Assembly (NCBI GenBank): GCA_963697915.1
Contig: OY969103.1
Coordinates: forward strand, 1,426,001 to 1,490,000
DNA length: 64,000 nt
Direction of reading: 5' to 3'
Source of the DNA: VRUE01 sp963697915
GTDB taxonomy: Bacteria; Actinomycetota; Thermoleophilia; Solirubrobacterales; 70-9
The notes under the pieces were generated by a model, which made no database searches, was not told the origin of the DNA, and saw nothing but the letters and a program-made list of their open reading frames with translations. Positions 41,107 through 49,468 of this stretch are shown here, in pieces. A program made the translations under genes and the position numbers. Position 1 is the first letter of the stretch, and every line of letters starts with the position of its first letter.

Positions 41107-43119
41107 TCAAAGTCCTCGCACGACGACTGGCCGCGAGCCCCCGGGCTCGTAGGGCCAGTCGTCCTGCGCGGGAGCGTGGGCGCGGAAGCGGAAGCGGACG
41201 CCGCGGCTGTCGTCGTCGCTGAAGCGGTAGCGGTACTGGAAACGGCCGCGGCGGTCGGTCTGGACCGTGCGGAACTCCGACCAGGCCAGGCCGGGCAGGC
41301 GGAACTGCAACTGCACCGACTTGCCGCTGGCCGGGATCGTGCCGCGCGGCGCGACGACCCGGCCGCGGAAGCTGACCGGGGCGCCGCCGACCCTGGCCGT
41401 CGCGGCCGACGCCGTGAAGCGCACCCGGCCGCGCACGCCGATCTCCAGGGTTGGCGCACTTGCGCGGCCCAGCGTCGGGCTGCCCGCGAAGCTCGCCGTG
41501 ACCGCGCGGCTCGGGCCGGGGGCGAGCGCCAGCGAGAACGCTCCGTCGGGCCCACTTGTCGCGGCCGAGACCCGCGGCTCGCCACCACCCGCCGCGAAGC
41601 GCTCGACGACGCGCACCGCCTGCCCCGCCAGCGGCACGCCGCCGCCCGTGAGCCGGCCGCGGAGCTGGACGGTCGCGCCGTACCCGACCGTCAAATTCGT
41701 TCCGGTGCGCCTTTCTCGTTTCTGAGACGGGAAAGGCGCACCGGAAGCGACAACGTTGGCGCTCAGCTCGGTCGGCTGCTTCAGTGGGTTGCGCAGGACC
41801 ATCGCCGTGCCGTTGGCGCGTCGCGTCGTCGCCGTCGAGTTGCCGGCGGCGTCGTGGCCGACCGCCCGGAACTCGTACTCGCCGGCCGGTTGGGCGTCGG
41901 AGTCCCAGCGGGCCCGCAGCTGACCAGGGGCGCTGGGAACATTGGGCAGCGGCTCGAAGCGGTCGCCCGAGCCGGCGCGGCGCACGCCGATCGAGCCGGA
42001 CCCGCTCGGGCCGGAGAGCGTGTCGGCGACCCGGGCGCGGACCAGCTCCGGGTCGGCTGGGTCCTGGCTGTCGAGGAAGACGACGCTCGGCGGGTCGCGG
42101 TCGATTCGCACCAGCGCGGTCGCCGGCGGGCGGTTGAGCTGGCCGTTGCTGATGCCGCCGTCGTTGACGTTGCCGGCGGCGTCGCGGGCGTAGTAGGCGA
42201 CCTCGTGCGCCCCGTCGGTGACCACCGTCGCGCTGACCGACGGGCCGACCGCGGTCGTCGGCGCGCCCCCGTCGATCGCGATCGCCGTGAACGGCTGCGG
42301 GCCGGTGCCCGTACGGCTCATCCCGGCCCCCACGTCAGCCGCTGTCGCGGTGAGCCTCACGGAACGGCTCACCCACCCGGCCGGCAGGCCGCCGAGTCGC
42401 GTCTCCGGGTCGATCGTGTCGACCCGGAGCACCGCCCGCGCCGGCGGCACCGACTTCACCCCGCTGCCGGAGACGGCGACGGCGCTGAGGTGGGTGACAC
42501 CGTCGGGCAGGGCGGCGATCGTCAGCGTGTCGGCGGCGCCGCCCCGCAGCGTCGTCTCGGCCTCGCCGCAGCGCTCGGCGGCGGCGCAGGGCGTCGCCCC
42601 GGGGTCGGGCCCGAGCGCGACGGCATAGCCGCGGATGCCAGAGAGCGGCGGCGGGCCGAGGGGCGGACCGAGCCTGAGGTTGAGCGGGAAGGCGGCGCGG
42701 CCGATCCAGGCCGGCACCCGCGGCGCGGCGGCCCGGCCCGGGCGCTCGTCGTCGAAGCGCAGCGTCGCGGTTGCCGCCGCGCCCTGGGTGCCGCTCGCGT
42801 CCTCGAGCCAGACCTCGGCCGCGTAGGTGCCCGGGGTGGCCGGCACGGTGAGCGTGCTGATCCCGCTGGCCGCCCAGGCCAGCCGGCCGGCGGCGATCGG
42901 CGTGCCCCACTGGTCGCGCACCCGGAAGTGGACGGCGACCAGCGGCGGCCCGGGGCCGGTCGCGGGGTTGGTCCACTCGAGTCCGAAGCTCGGTTCGGCG
43001 TGCCAGCCGTCGCCGCCGAGCACGTGCAGGTCGACCGGCCGCGGCGGCGCCGCCGCGGCCGGCGCCGGGAGTCCGGCCAGCGTCGCCCAGAGAGCCGCCA
43101 GCGTCACCACCCGCCTCAC
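41107..43119 (-). CDS. Secreted Ig-like/carboxypeptidase-regulatory-like surface protein
   Basis: 670 aa. Signal peptide (MRRVVTLAALWATLAGLPAP), then serial beta-sandwich units: TIDPETRLGGLPAGWVSRSV and similar cadherin/Ig-like stretches (about 60-450), followed by a carboxypeptidase-regulatory-like domain (GGGVPLAGQAVRVVERFAAG) and two further beta domains. No catalytic motif. ATG overlaps the stop of the sigma-factor gene by 4 nt (43116-43119), so the two are translated together and the protein may be a cargo or sensor of that regulator. Odd: a 16-bp-arm palindrome (41700-41746) encodes the insert GAPFPSQKRERRTG before the strand NLTVGYGATVQL. Confidence 0.75.
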   Translation of the reverse strand: MRRVVTLAALWATLAGLPAPAAAAPPRPVDLHVLGGDGWHAEPSFGLEWTNPATGPGPPLVAVHFRVRDQWGTPIAAGRLAWAASGISTLTVPATPGTYAAEVWLEDASGTQGAAATATLRFDDERPGRAAAPRVPAWIGRAAFPLNLRLGPPLGPPPLSGIRGYAVALGPDPGATPCAAAERCGEAETTLRGGAADTLTIAALPDGVTHLSAVAVSGSGVKSVPPARAVLRVDTIDPETRLGGLPAGWVSRSVRLTATAADVGAGMSRTGTGPQPFTAIAIDGGAPTTAVGPSVSATVVTDGAHEVAYYARDAAGNVNDGGISNGQLNRPPATALVRIDRDPPSVVFLDSQDPADPELVRARVADTLSGPSGSGSIGVRRAGSGDRFEPLPNVPSAPGQLRARWDSDAQPAGEYEFRAVGHDAAGNSTATTRRANGTAMVLRNPLKQPTELSANVVASGAPFPSQKRERRTGTNLTVGYGATVQLRGRLTGGGVPLAGQAVRVVERFAAGGGEPRVSAATSGPDGAFSLALAPGPSRAVTASFAGSPTLGRASAPTLEIGVRGRVRFTASAATARVGGAPVSFRGRVVAPRGTIPASGKSVQLQFRLPGLAWSEFRTVQTDRRGRFQYRYRFSDDDSRGVRFRFRAHAPAQDDWPYEPGGSRPVVVRGL
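41700..41746. repeat. Palindromic coding insertion, 16-bp arms, in the surface-protein gene
   Basis: TTCCGGTGCGCCTTTC (41700-41715) and GAAAGGCGCACCGGAA (41731-41746) are perfect inverted repeats; the 15-nt loop is itself partly palindromic. Longest arms of the set. In frame. Confidence 0.75.
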
Positions 43120-44378
43120 GGGCCGAACTCCCCGGCGGCGCTGCCGCCCGAAGATGCGCTTGGGGGCGGCGGGCTGGCGGGAGGTGGAGCGGGCGCCGGT
43201 TCCGGTTCGGCGCTGGGAGCCGGGGCCGGTTCGTACTCGACCGCGCCGGTGCCCGGCGCCGGGTCCGCGGCCACTGCCCCCTCCCTCTGCGCTTGCGGGA
43301 CCGGCTCGGGCCGGGGGGGCGTGGGCTCGGCCGGCTCGGCCGGGGGCGCCGGCAGCAGGCGCTCCGCGACCCGCTCGACCCGCGCCTCGCGCTGCTGCTG
43401 AGGGGCGAGGTCGAGCGGCGCCGGTGCGACTCCGGCGGCGACGCAGGCGGCGGTGCCGGCCGTGCCGGCGCAGACCGCGAGCAGCTTCGCCGCCCCGGCC
43501 GCCCCGGCTCCGGAGGTGCCACCGGCGACGACGACCCCGGCGTCCGCACCGCCGCCCGCCCCGGGTAACCGCGCCACCAGGTCGTGGAAGGCCTCACGCG
43601 CGCGCTCGAGCAGCGGGCGCGCCGCGGGTAGGGCCGGCAGCAGCGGGGCGAGGGCGGCGACCGCGTCCGGGGTGCTCCGGTAGGCGCGGAGCGCCGCCCG
43701 GCAGGCGACGCAGGCGCGCAGGTGCTCGCGCACCGTGGTGACCTCCTCGGCGCTCGCCTCGCCGTCGCAGAAGGCGGAGAGCAGCGGCGCCATCGCGGCG
43801 CAGCGGCTGCCATCCTCGCTGCCGGCGAGGAAGGCGCGGAAGCGCTCCCGCCCCTCGGCCAGGCAACGGTTCACCTTGGTGTTGCTGAAGCCCGTGATCT
43901 CGCTGATCTCGGCGTAGGAGTAGCCGGCCGCGAGCAGGGTCAGCGCCCGCAGCTCGGCTGGCTTCAGGGTGCGCAGGGCCTCGCGGCTGCGAGCGAGGTG
44001 CTCGCGGCTCTCGGCGCGCGCCGCGGGGCCCTCGCCTTGGGCCGGGATCCTGGCCGTCGGGTCCTCGTCCGCGGCGGCGCCCGGCGGCGGCGAGCCGAGC
44101 AGGCGCTCGCGGTTGCGGCGGATCGCCAGCGCCTCGTGCTTGATCACCGTCTTGGTCCAGCGGATCAGCTCGCGCGGGCGCTCGCTCGGCGCTTTCAGCA
44201 GGAGGATCTCCAGCGCGCGCTGGCAGGCGTCCTCGGCGTCCTCCTCGCAGAGCGAGTAGCGCCGCGCCGTTCGCCGCAGCTCGGCGCCGTCGCGGGCGAT
44301 CAGCTCGACCGCCGCCCGCTTGCGGGCGGCACTGGGCGCGTCCCCCGCCTCGTTCCGCTGCGTCGTTCCCCCCGGCAC
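43116..44378 (-). CDS. ECF-type sigma factor fused to zinc-finger anti-sigma-like domain and membrane helix
   Basis: 420 aa. Sigma region 2 (RRTARRYSLCEEDAEDACQR; LIRWTKTVIKHEALAIRR), sigma region 4 HTH (LKPAELRALTLLAAGYSYAE then ISEITGFSNTKVNRCLAEG, about 145-190), then a zf-HC2-type anti-sigma zinc finger (FCDGEASAEE... VREHLRACVACRAAL; H-x3-C-x2-C), one hydrophobic helix (AAKLLAVCAGTAGTAACVAA, about 300-320) and a long Pro/Glu/Ala-rich tail. So sigma and anti-sigma elements are in one chain and tethered to the membrane. GTG 44378 has AGGGAG 8 nt upstream. Coupled to the surface protein gene that follows. Inferred: envelope-sensing regulator needing proteolytic or conformational release. 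Confidence 0.85.
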   Translation of the reverse strand: MPGGTTQRNEAGDAPSAARKRAAVELIARDGAELRRTARRYSLCEEDAEDACQRALEILLLKAPSERPRELIRWTKTVIKHEALAIRRNRERLLGSPPPGAAADEDPTARIPAQGEGPAARAESREHLARSREALRTLKPAELRALTLLAAGYSYAEISEITGFSNTKVNRCLAEGRERFRAFLAGSEDGSRCAAMAPLLSAFCDGEASAEEVTTVREHLRACVACRAALRAYRSTPDAVAALAPLLPALPAARPLLERAREAFHDLVARLPGAGGGADAGVVVAGGTSGAGAAGAAKLLAVCAGTAGTAACVAAGVAPAPLDLAPQQQREARVERVAERLLPAPPAEPAEPTPPRPEPVPQAQREGAVAADPAPGTGAVEYEPAPAPSAEPEPAPAPPPASPPPPSASSGGSAAGEFGP

Positions 44379-44469
44379 CCGGTCAGCTCCCTGGCCCGAA
44401 CATGGCAGGTAGAGCCCGGGACCGCTCGGGGCTCTCCCCTCGCCTGGACGGGTGGTTGGGCCAAAAGTG

Positions 44470-44480
44470 CGCAAATTGCG
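44470..44480. promoter_or_regulatory. Palindrome CGCAAATTGCG in the sigma factor/UXS divergent region
   Basis: Within GTGCGCAAATTGCGTAC (44467-44483), a near-perfect palindrome between the divergent starts at 44378 and 44536. Possible operator; regulator unknown. Confidence 0.35.
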
Positions 44481-44519
44481 TACCCGCGTGTTTGCAACCG
44501 GGTTGGCGGCGGCCCCCTG

Positions 44520-44525
44520 TAGCAT
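44520..44525 (+). promoter_or_regulatory. -10 (TAGCAT) of the UXS gene
   Basis: TAGCAT ends 10 nt before ATG 44536, giving a leader of only about 3 nt. Confidence 0.4.
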
Positions 44526-44535
44526 CCGCCGGGCG

Positions 44536-45483
44536 ATGGGCACCTGCGTGATCACCGGCGGCGCCGGCTTTCTCGGCTCGCACCTCTGCGAGCACCTGCT
44601 CGAGAAGGGGCACCGCGTCATCTGCATCGACAACCTGGAGACGGGCTCGCTGCAGAACATCGAGCACATCCGCAGCGACGACTTCGAGTTCCGCCACATC
44701 GACATCACCGAACGGGTCGAAGTCCCCGAGCAGGTCGACTTCATCTACCACCTTGCCTCGCCGGCGAGCCCGATCGACTACCTGCGGCTGCCGCTGCACA
44801 CGCTCAAGGTCGGCTCGCACGGCACCCATCACATGCTCGGCGTCGCCAAGTACAAGCGCGCCCGCTTCCTGCTTGCCTCGACCAGCGAGGTCTACGGCGA
44901 TCCCCAGATCCACCCGCAGCGCGAGGACTACTGGGGCCACGTCAACCCGATCGGGCCGCGCGGCGTCTACGACGAGGCGAAGCGTTACGCCGAGGCGATG
45001 ACGATGGCCTACCACCGCCAGCAGGGCGTCGACACCTCGATCGTCCGCATCTTCAACACCTACGGCCCGCGGATGCGGGCCAACGACGGCCGCGCCGTGC
45101 CGACCTTCCTGCGCCAAGCGCTGCAGGACCAGCCGCTGACCGTGTTCGGCGACGGCAGCCAGACGCGCAGCTTCTGTTACGTCGACGACCTGATCCGCGG
45201 CATCGTCTCGCTCGCCGAGTCCGACGCCCACATGCCGGTCAACGTCGGCAACCCCAACGAGTTCACCTTGCTGGAGCTGGCCAAGGCGGTTATCGAGGTG
45301 ACCGAGTCGCGCTCGGAGATCGTCCACGAGCCGTTGCCGGTCGACGACCCGCAGCAGCGCCAGCCCGACATCACCCGCGCCAACGACCTGCTCGGCTGGC
45401 AGCCGGAAGTCGAGCTGCGCGAGGGCCTGCGCCGCACGATCGAGCAGGCCGGCATCGAGCGCCTCACCGCCGCCGCCGACTGA
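44536..45483 (+). CDS. UDP-glucuronate decarboxylase (UDP-xylose synthase) type epimerase
   Basis: 315 aa extended SDR. NAD site TGGAGFLGS (about 7-15), catalytic STSEVYGDP and YDEAK (Tyr-x3-Lys, about 147), with LASPASPIDYLRLPLHTLKV and FNTYGPRMRANDGRAV, which are diagnostic for UDP-glucuronate decarboxylases. Converts UDP-glucuronate to UDP-xylose for cell-surface glycan. ATG chosen because the Rossmann strand begins at once (MGTCVITGG). No glycan gene cluster is adjacent. Confidence 0.9.
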   Translation: MGTCVITGGAGFLGSHLCEHLLEKGHRVICIDNLETGSLQNIEHIRSDDFEFRHIDITERVEVPEQVDFIYHLASPASPIDYLRLPLHTLKVGSHGTHHMLGVAKYKRARFLLASTSEVYGDPQIHPQREDYWGHVNPIGPRGVYDEAKRYAEAMTMAYHRQQGVDTSIVRIFNTYGPRMRANDGRAVPTFLRQALQDQPLTVFGDGSQTRSFCYVDDLIRGIVSLAESDAHMPVNVGNPNEFTLLELAKAVIEVTESRSEIVHEPLPVDDPQQRQPDITRANDLLGWQPEVELREGLRRTIEQAGIERLTAAAD

Positions 45484-45498
45484 GCGGAGCTCAGCCGC

Positions 45499-46608
45499 TC
45501 ACTCGGCCTGGGCGGCGATGCTGAGCACGCCCAGTGGTTCGCCCGCCTGAAACAGCTGCCCTTTGCCGTTCGGGACGGCGAAGGCCTCGTTGAGCTTCTC
45601 GGCGAGGAAGGCGTTGATCGTCGCGCCCAGGTTGGCGACGGAGATCGTGCGGGCGGCCGGGTCGAGGGCGGTCGTCGACGCCGCCGTGTCCACGGTCGCG
45701 ATCGGCGTGTAGCCGAAGAGCCCGGGATCGCCCTGGGGGTAGTGGATGCTGACGTTCGCGGTCAGGGCCTTGGCTTCGAGGCTGAGCGAGAGCCCGACCA
45801 GGGACATCACCGGCGACCGCGGGGTATCGCCGCGCTGGATCAGCCGCAGGCCGGTTTCGCCCGCGATGCCGCTGGGCGCCTCGAAGTTCCACGAGCCGCC
45901 GGCGAAGCTGGGGAAGGAGAAGGTCGGCGGGGCGGTGGCGAGAACCGTCGCCGCTTCGAAGGGGACGACCTCGACGTCGAGCGAGCGCAGCTTGGCGAAG
46001 GTCGATTCGGCGCCGACGAGGGTGGTCGCGCCGCCGCGCAGGGCGACCTTGCCGGATTCGGCGGAGACCGCGACGCTGCCCAGCGACCGGCCTGCCCTGA
46101 AGGCCCCGTCGAGGCCGAGCCTCCCGTTGAGGTGCTGCGCCGCCTTGGCGGTCAGCCGCAGTCCGGCGACGTCGACCTCGATTCCGAAGCCGACGCGGCG
46201 GTGGCGGACGCCGGTGAGCGAGGCGATCTTGACGATCTTGTTGCGGATCAGGCCGGTCAGGGAGCGCTTCGTCGTGCGCAGGACGAGGCCGCCCAGGGGC
46301 GCCCGCCGCTCGCCGGAGGCAAACTTGATGCCGGCGCCGAGGGCGACACCGCCGACGCCGGTGACCGGGTCGAACTCGCCCTGGCCGAGGGGGACCGTGG
46401 CGAAGCGGCCGCGCACGACGCCGCCCCCCAGTCGCATCGTGCGGACGTCGTTCTGCTCGAGCACGCCGTAGAGGCCACGGTTCAGCTGCAGCTCCGCCTC
46501 GCCGCCGGCGACTGAGTTGGGCGCGGCCGAGGCAGCGGGAGCCGCGAGCAGCGCCCCGAGCAGGAGGCCGATTGCAAGCCCGAAGATTCTCCCCGACGTG
46601 ACGAGCAA
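45499..46608 (-). CDS. Secreted HtaA-like protein, paralogue A
   Basis: 369 aa. Signal peptide (GLAIGLLLGALLAAPAASAA), then tandem HtaA-like units: VAGGEAELQLNRGLYGVLEQ, GGGVVRGRFATVPLGQGEFD and FASGERRAPLGGLVLRTT match the strand pattern of HtaA domains but lack the LDWG opening. Ends AEPLGVLSIAAQ-type without a basic tail. Start TTG 46608 is forced: an in-frame TAG lies just upstream, and the same TTG context is found in paralogue B. Lies 15 nt after paralogue B's stop. Related by N-terminal pattern to the partial gene at 1-226 in the haem locus, so haem or porphyrin binding is possible. Function inferred weakly. Confidence 0.7.
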   Translation of the reverse strand: MLVTSGRIFGLAIGLLLGALLAAPAASAAPNSVAGGEAELQLNRGLYGVLEQNDVRTMRLGGGVVRGRFATVPLGQGEFDPVTGVGGVALGAGIKFASGERRAPLGGLVLRTTKRSLTGLIRNKIVKIASLTGVRHRRVGFGIEVDVAGLRLTAKAAQHLNGRLGLDGAFRAGRSLGSVAVSAESGKVALRGGATTLVGAESTFAKLRSLDVEVVPFEAATVLATAPPTFSFPSFAGGSWNFEAPSGIAGETGLRLIQRGDTPRSPVMSLVGLSLSLEAKALTANVSIHYPQGDPGLFGYTPIATVDTAASTTALDPAARTISVANLGATINAFLAEKLNEAFAVPNGKGQLFQAGEPLGVLSIAAQAE

Positions 46609-46623
46609 AACGGAGAGGCCCGC

Positions 46624-47709
46624 CTAGCCGTCGCTCAGCGTCACGGTGATCTTGGCGAGCGTTTCGCCCGCCAGGAACAGGCCGGGGGTGGCGAAGCGCG
46701 TGTTGAGCTGGTCGGCGATGAACTGGCTGGCGACCGCCCGGATGCCGATCAGTTCGAAAACGCCGACCTTGGGACGGATCTGGACGGTGGCTGCTCCGTA
46801 GTCGAGGGTGGCGATCGTCGCCGTCACCGGATCGGTGGCCGAGAGCCCACTAACCGTGGCCGAGAGCTCCCGCGTGGCGAGGTCGATGCGCGGCCCCCGC
46901 AGGAGCATGTCGCGCGGCGGCATTTCATGGATCTGCAGGGTGACGCCGTCGTCGGGCTCGCCTTCGAGGATCCCGGCCGAGGCATCCGGGGTCACCGTGG
47001 TCGGTTTCACCGGAAACCCGAAGTACCGTTCGCCGGGCGCGGACCACGGTTCCATCGCGCCCCAGATCCCCATCTGGACCCTGAGCGATTCCAGCTTCGA
47101 GAAGGCCGTGTCGGGGCCGCCGAGGAGGATCTTGCCGAAGGCGATCGGGACCTCCGAGGGTTCGGCGAGGCCGTCGATCGAGCCGAGCGAGCGGCGAGGC
47201 CGCAGCACCTCATCCAGCCCCAGCGCACGGTTCAGCGTCGTGGCGGCCGTGGTGGTCAGCAGCAGGCGCTTGACCCTGAGGCGGGCGTCGAAGCCGCTCG
47301 GATCGAGCCTGGCGCTGCCGAGCCAGGCGAGCCGCATCCGCTTGCCGGCGACGGTCGCGTGCAGGCCCTTGGCGGTGTCGAGCGTGAGCCCGCGCAGGGC
47401 GACCCTCCGCTTACCGGCAACGAGCCTGAGCCCACCCGACTGCGTGAAGACGGCGCTGTCGGCGCCCTGGTCGAAGGTCCCGGACACCAGCGGCAGGGAC
47501 AGCTTGCGGCCCTCGAGCGTCGCGGGCCCGAGCGGCTCGAGCGCGACGCCTTCCTGACGCAGGGCCCTGTCGAACCCGCCGTTCAGCGTCAGCCGCGTCT
47601 CGCCGCTGGTCGCCGAGACCGACGCGCCGGAGGCGGCGGGCGCCGCCAGCAGCCCCCCGAGCAGGAGACCAATCGCGAGTCCCAATATTCTCCCCGGCGT
47701 GACGAGCAA
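46624..47709 (-). CDS. Secreted HtaA-like protein, paralogue B
   Basis: 361 aa, parallel to paralogue A. Signal peptide (GLAIGLLLGGLLAAPAASGA), ATSGETRLTLNGGFDRALRQ, then RKLSLPLVSGTFDQGADSAV and SGGLRLVAGKRRVALRGLTL, an HtaA-like strand order. The start TTG 47709 is by analogy with paralogue A, with which it shares GAGAATNTT and CGTTTTGCTCGTCACG around the start. This places its start 11 bp inside the first codons of the divergent mutase, so promoters for both must overlap the coding sequence of the other, or one start is wrong. No iron box is visible nearby. Confidence 0.7.
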   Translation of the reverse strand: MLVTPGRILGLAIGLLLGGLLAAPAASGASVSATSGETRLTLNGGFDRALRQEGVALEPLGPATLEGRKLSLPLVSGTFDQGADSAVFTQSGGLRLVAGKRRVALRGLTLDTAKGLHATVAGKRMRLAWLGSARLDPSGFDARLRVKRLLLTTTAATTLNRALGLDEVLRPRRSLGSIDGLAEPSEVPIAFGKILLGGPDTAFSKLESLRVQMGIWGAMEPWSAPGERYFGFPVKPTTVTPDASAGILEGEPDDGVTLQIHEMPPRDMLLRGPRIDLATRELSATVSGLSATDPVTATIATLDYGAATVQIRPKVGVFELIGIRAVASQFIADQLNTRFATPGLFLAGETLAKITVTLSDG

Positions 47710-49345
47710 AACGAAGAAGACCCTAAACGACGACACGGCCCGCACGATCGCGCCGCTGGTCGGCCCCGACGACAAGCGCATCTTCACCGACTCGGGGATC
47801 GAGATCGAGCGCCTCTACACCGAGGATGACGTCGCCCCCGGCCTCGAGGAGCGGCTCGGCGAGCCCGGCGCGCCGCCCTTCACCCGCGGCATCCACGACG
47901 GGATGTACCGCGACCGGCTCTGGACGATGCGCCAGTACGCCGGCTTCGCCACCCCCGAAGACACCAACGAGCGCTACCGCTACCTGATCGAGCACGGCTC
48001 GACCGGGCTCTCGATGGCCTTCGACCTGCCGACCCAGCTCGGCCGCGACTCCGACGACCCGCTCTGCCACGGCGAGGTCGGCCGCACCGGCGTCCCGATC
48101 GACACGATCGAGGACATGCGGATCTGCTTCGATCAGATCCCGCTGGACGGCGTCTCGACCTCGATGACGATCAACGCGCCGGCGCCGATCCTGCTGCTCC
48201 TCTACGAGCTGGTCGGCGAGGAGCAGGGCGTCCCCTCCGAGAAGCTGCGCGGCACCGTCCAGAACGACGTGCTGAAGGAGTACATGGCGCGTGGCAACTA
48301 CATCTACCCGCCGGACCCGACCATGCGGCTGACCACCGACCTCTTCGAGTACTGCCGCGAGAACGTGCCGAAATGGAACACGATCTCGATCTCCGGGTAC
48401 CACATCCGTGAGAAGGGCTGCTCGGCAGTGCAGGAGGTCGCCTTCACGCTCTCCAACGCGATCGCCTACGTCGAGGCGGCGCTCGAGCGGGGCCTGAAGA
48501 TCGACGAGTTCGCCCCCCGCCTCGCCTTCTTCTTCAACGGCCACAACAACGTCTTCCAGGAGGTCGCCAAGTTCCGCGCCGTGCGCCGGATGTGGGCAAA
48601 GATCGTCAAGGAGCGCTTCGGGGCGGAGAACCCGAACTCGATGAAGATCCGCTTCCACACCCAGACCGGGGGGGTGACGCTGCAGGCGCAGCAGCCCGAG
48701 GTCAACATCATCCGCGTCGCCCTGCAGGGCTTCGCCGCCGTCGCCGGCGGCACCCAGAGCCTGCACACCAACGGCTTCGACGAGGCCCTGGCGCTGCCGA
48801 CCGAGCGCTCGGCGCGGATCGCCCTGCGCACCCAGCAGGTCCTCGCCCACGAGTCGGGCGTCGCCGACACGGTCGACCCCTTCGCCGGCTCCTACTTCGT
48901 CGAGTCGCTGACCGACGAGGTCGAAGCGCGCGCCTGGGAGCTGATGACCAAGGTCGAAGAGCTGGGCGGCTCGGTCGAGGCGCTCGAGTTCATGCAGCGC
49001 GAGATCGAGGAGTCGGCGCACTCTTACCACGAGCGCTACAAGAGCGGCCAGGACATCATCGTCGGCGTCAACAAGTACGTCACCGACCAGGTCGACGACG
49101 TCGACATCCTGCGCGTCGACCCCGAGGCCGAGGAGCGCCAGCTGGCCCGCCTCAAGGCTTTCAAGGAGAACCGCGAGCAGGCGGCAGTGGAGATGAAGCT
49201 CGAGGAGCTCCGCGCCGTCGCCCGCGGTGAGGGCAACCTGCTGCACCCGATCCGCGCCGCCCTCGCCGCCGACGCCTCGATCGGCGAGGTCTGCGGCGCG
49301 ATGCGCGACGTCTTCGGCGAGTACAAGGGCGGCGCTTTCTTTTAG
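47699..49345 (+). CDS. Methylmalonyl-CoA mutase, catalytic (large) subunit without B12-binding domain
   Basis: 548 aa. TIM-barrel mutase domain: SGIEIERLYTEDDV near the N-terminus, RQYAGFATPEDTNERYRYL, GSTGLSMAFDLPTQLG, TISISGYHIREKGCSAVQEV and HTQTGGVTLQAQQPEVNIIR. The cobalamin-binding domain (DxHxxG motif) found at the C-terminus of the one-chain enzyme is absent, so a separate small subunit must be elsewhere. Interconverts methylmalonyl-CoA and succinyl-CoA; needs adenosylcobalamin. GTG 47699 is the only plausible start. With the carboxyltransferase at 50535 it points to propionyl-CoA metabolism, and it is a consumer for the B12 uptake locus at 4.7-10.5 kb. Confidence 0.93.
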   Translation: MTSKTKKTLNDDTARTIAPLVGPDDKRIFTDSGIEIERLYTEDDVAPGLEERLGEPGAPPFTRGIHDGMYRDRLWTMRQYAGFATPEDTNERYRYLIEHGSTGLSMAFDLPTQLGRDSDDPLCHGEVGRTGVPIDTIEDMRICFDQIPLDGVSTSMTINAPAPILLLLYELVGEEQGVPSEKLRGTVQNDVLKEYMARGNYIYPPDPTMRLTTDLFEYCRENVPKWNTISISGYHIREKGCSAVQEVAFTLSNAIAYVEAALERGLKIDEFAPRLAFFFNGHNNVFQEVAKFRAVRRMWAKIVKERFGAENPNSMKIRFHTQTGGVTLQAQQPEVNIIRVALQGFAAVAGGTQSLHTNGFDEALALPTERSARIALRTQQVLAHESGVADTVDPFAGSYFVESLTDEVEARAWELMTKVEELGGSVEALEFMQREIEESAHSYHERYKSGQDIIVGVNKYVTDQVDDVDILRVDPEAEERQLARLKAFKENREQAAVEMKLEELRAVARGEGNLLHPIRAALAADASIGEVCGAMRDVFGEYKGGAFF

Positions 49346-49353
49346 CCGCGAAG

Positions 49354-49394
49354 ATCGCAGCATTGTGGGTCCGTAGGCCCTAAAAAGCTGCGAT
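49354..49394. repeat. Inverted repeat after the mutase gene
   Basis: ATCGCAGC (49354-49361) and GCTGCGAT (49387-49394) flank a loop that holds GGGTCC...GGCCC and an A-run. Read on the plus strand the T-run needed for an intrinsic terminator is absent; on the minus strand TTTTT falls inside the stem-loop. It may be a terminator variant or a member of the palindrome family seen in genes here. Confidence 0.4.
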
Positions 49395-49468
49395 TGCGCT
49401 CCTGAACGGTTGCTTTCAATCGCTAGAGGACGGAAGGACCGGCCGGCTGGAGGTTGAAGCGCCCCCCA

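Noticed and set aside
45499..47709. Iron box upstream of the HtaA-like pair
   Set aside because: I looked for TTAGG...CCTAA near 47710-47800 and saw none; iron control of this pair is not supported.
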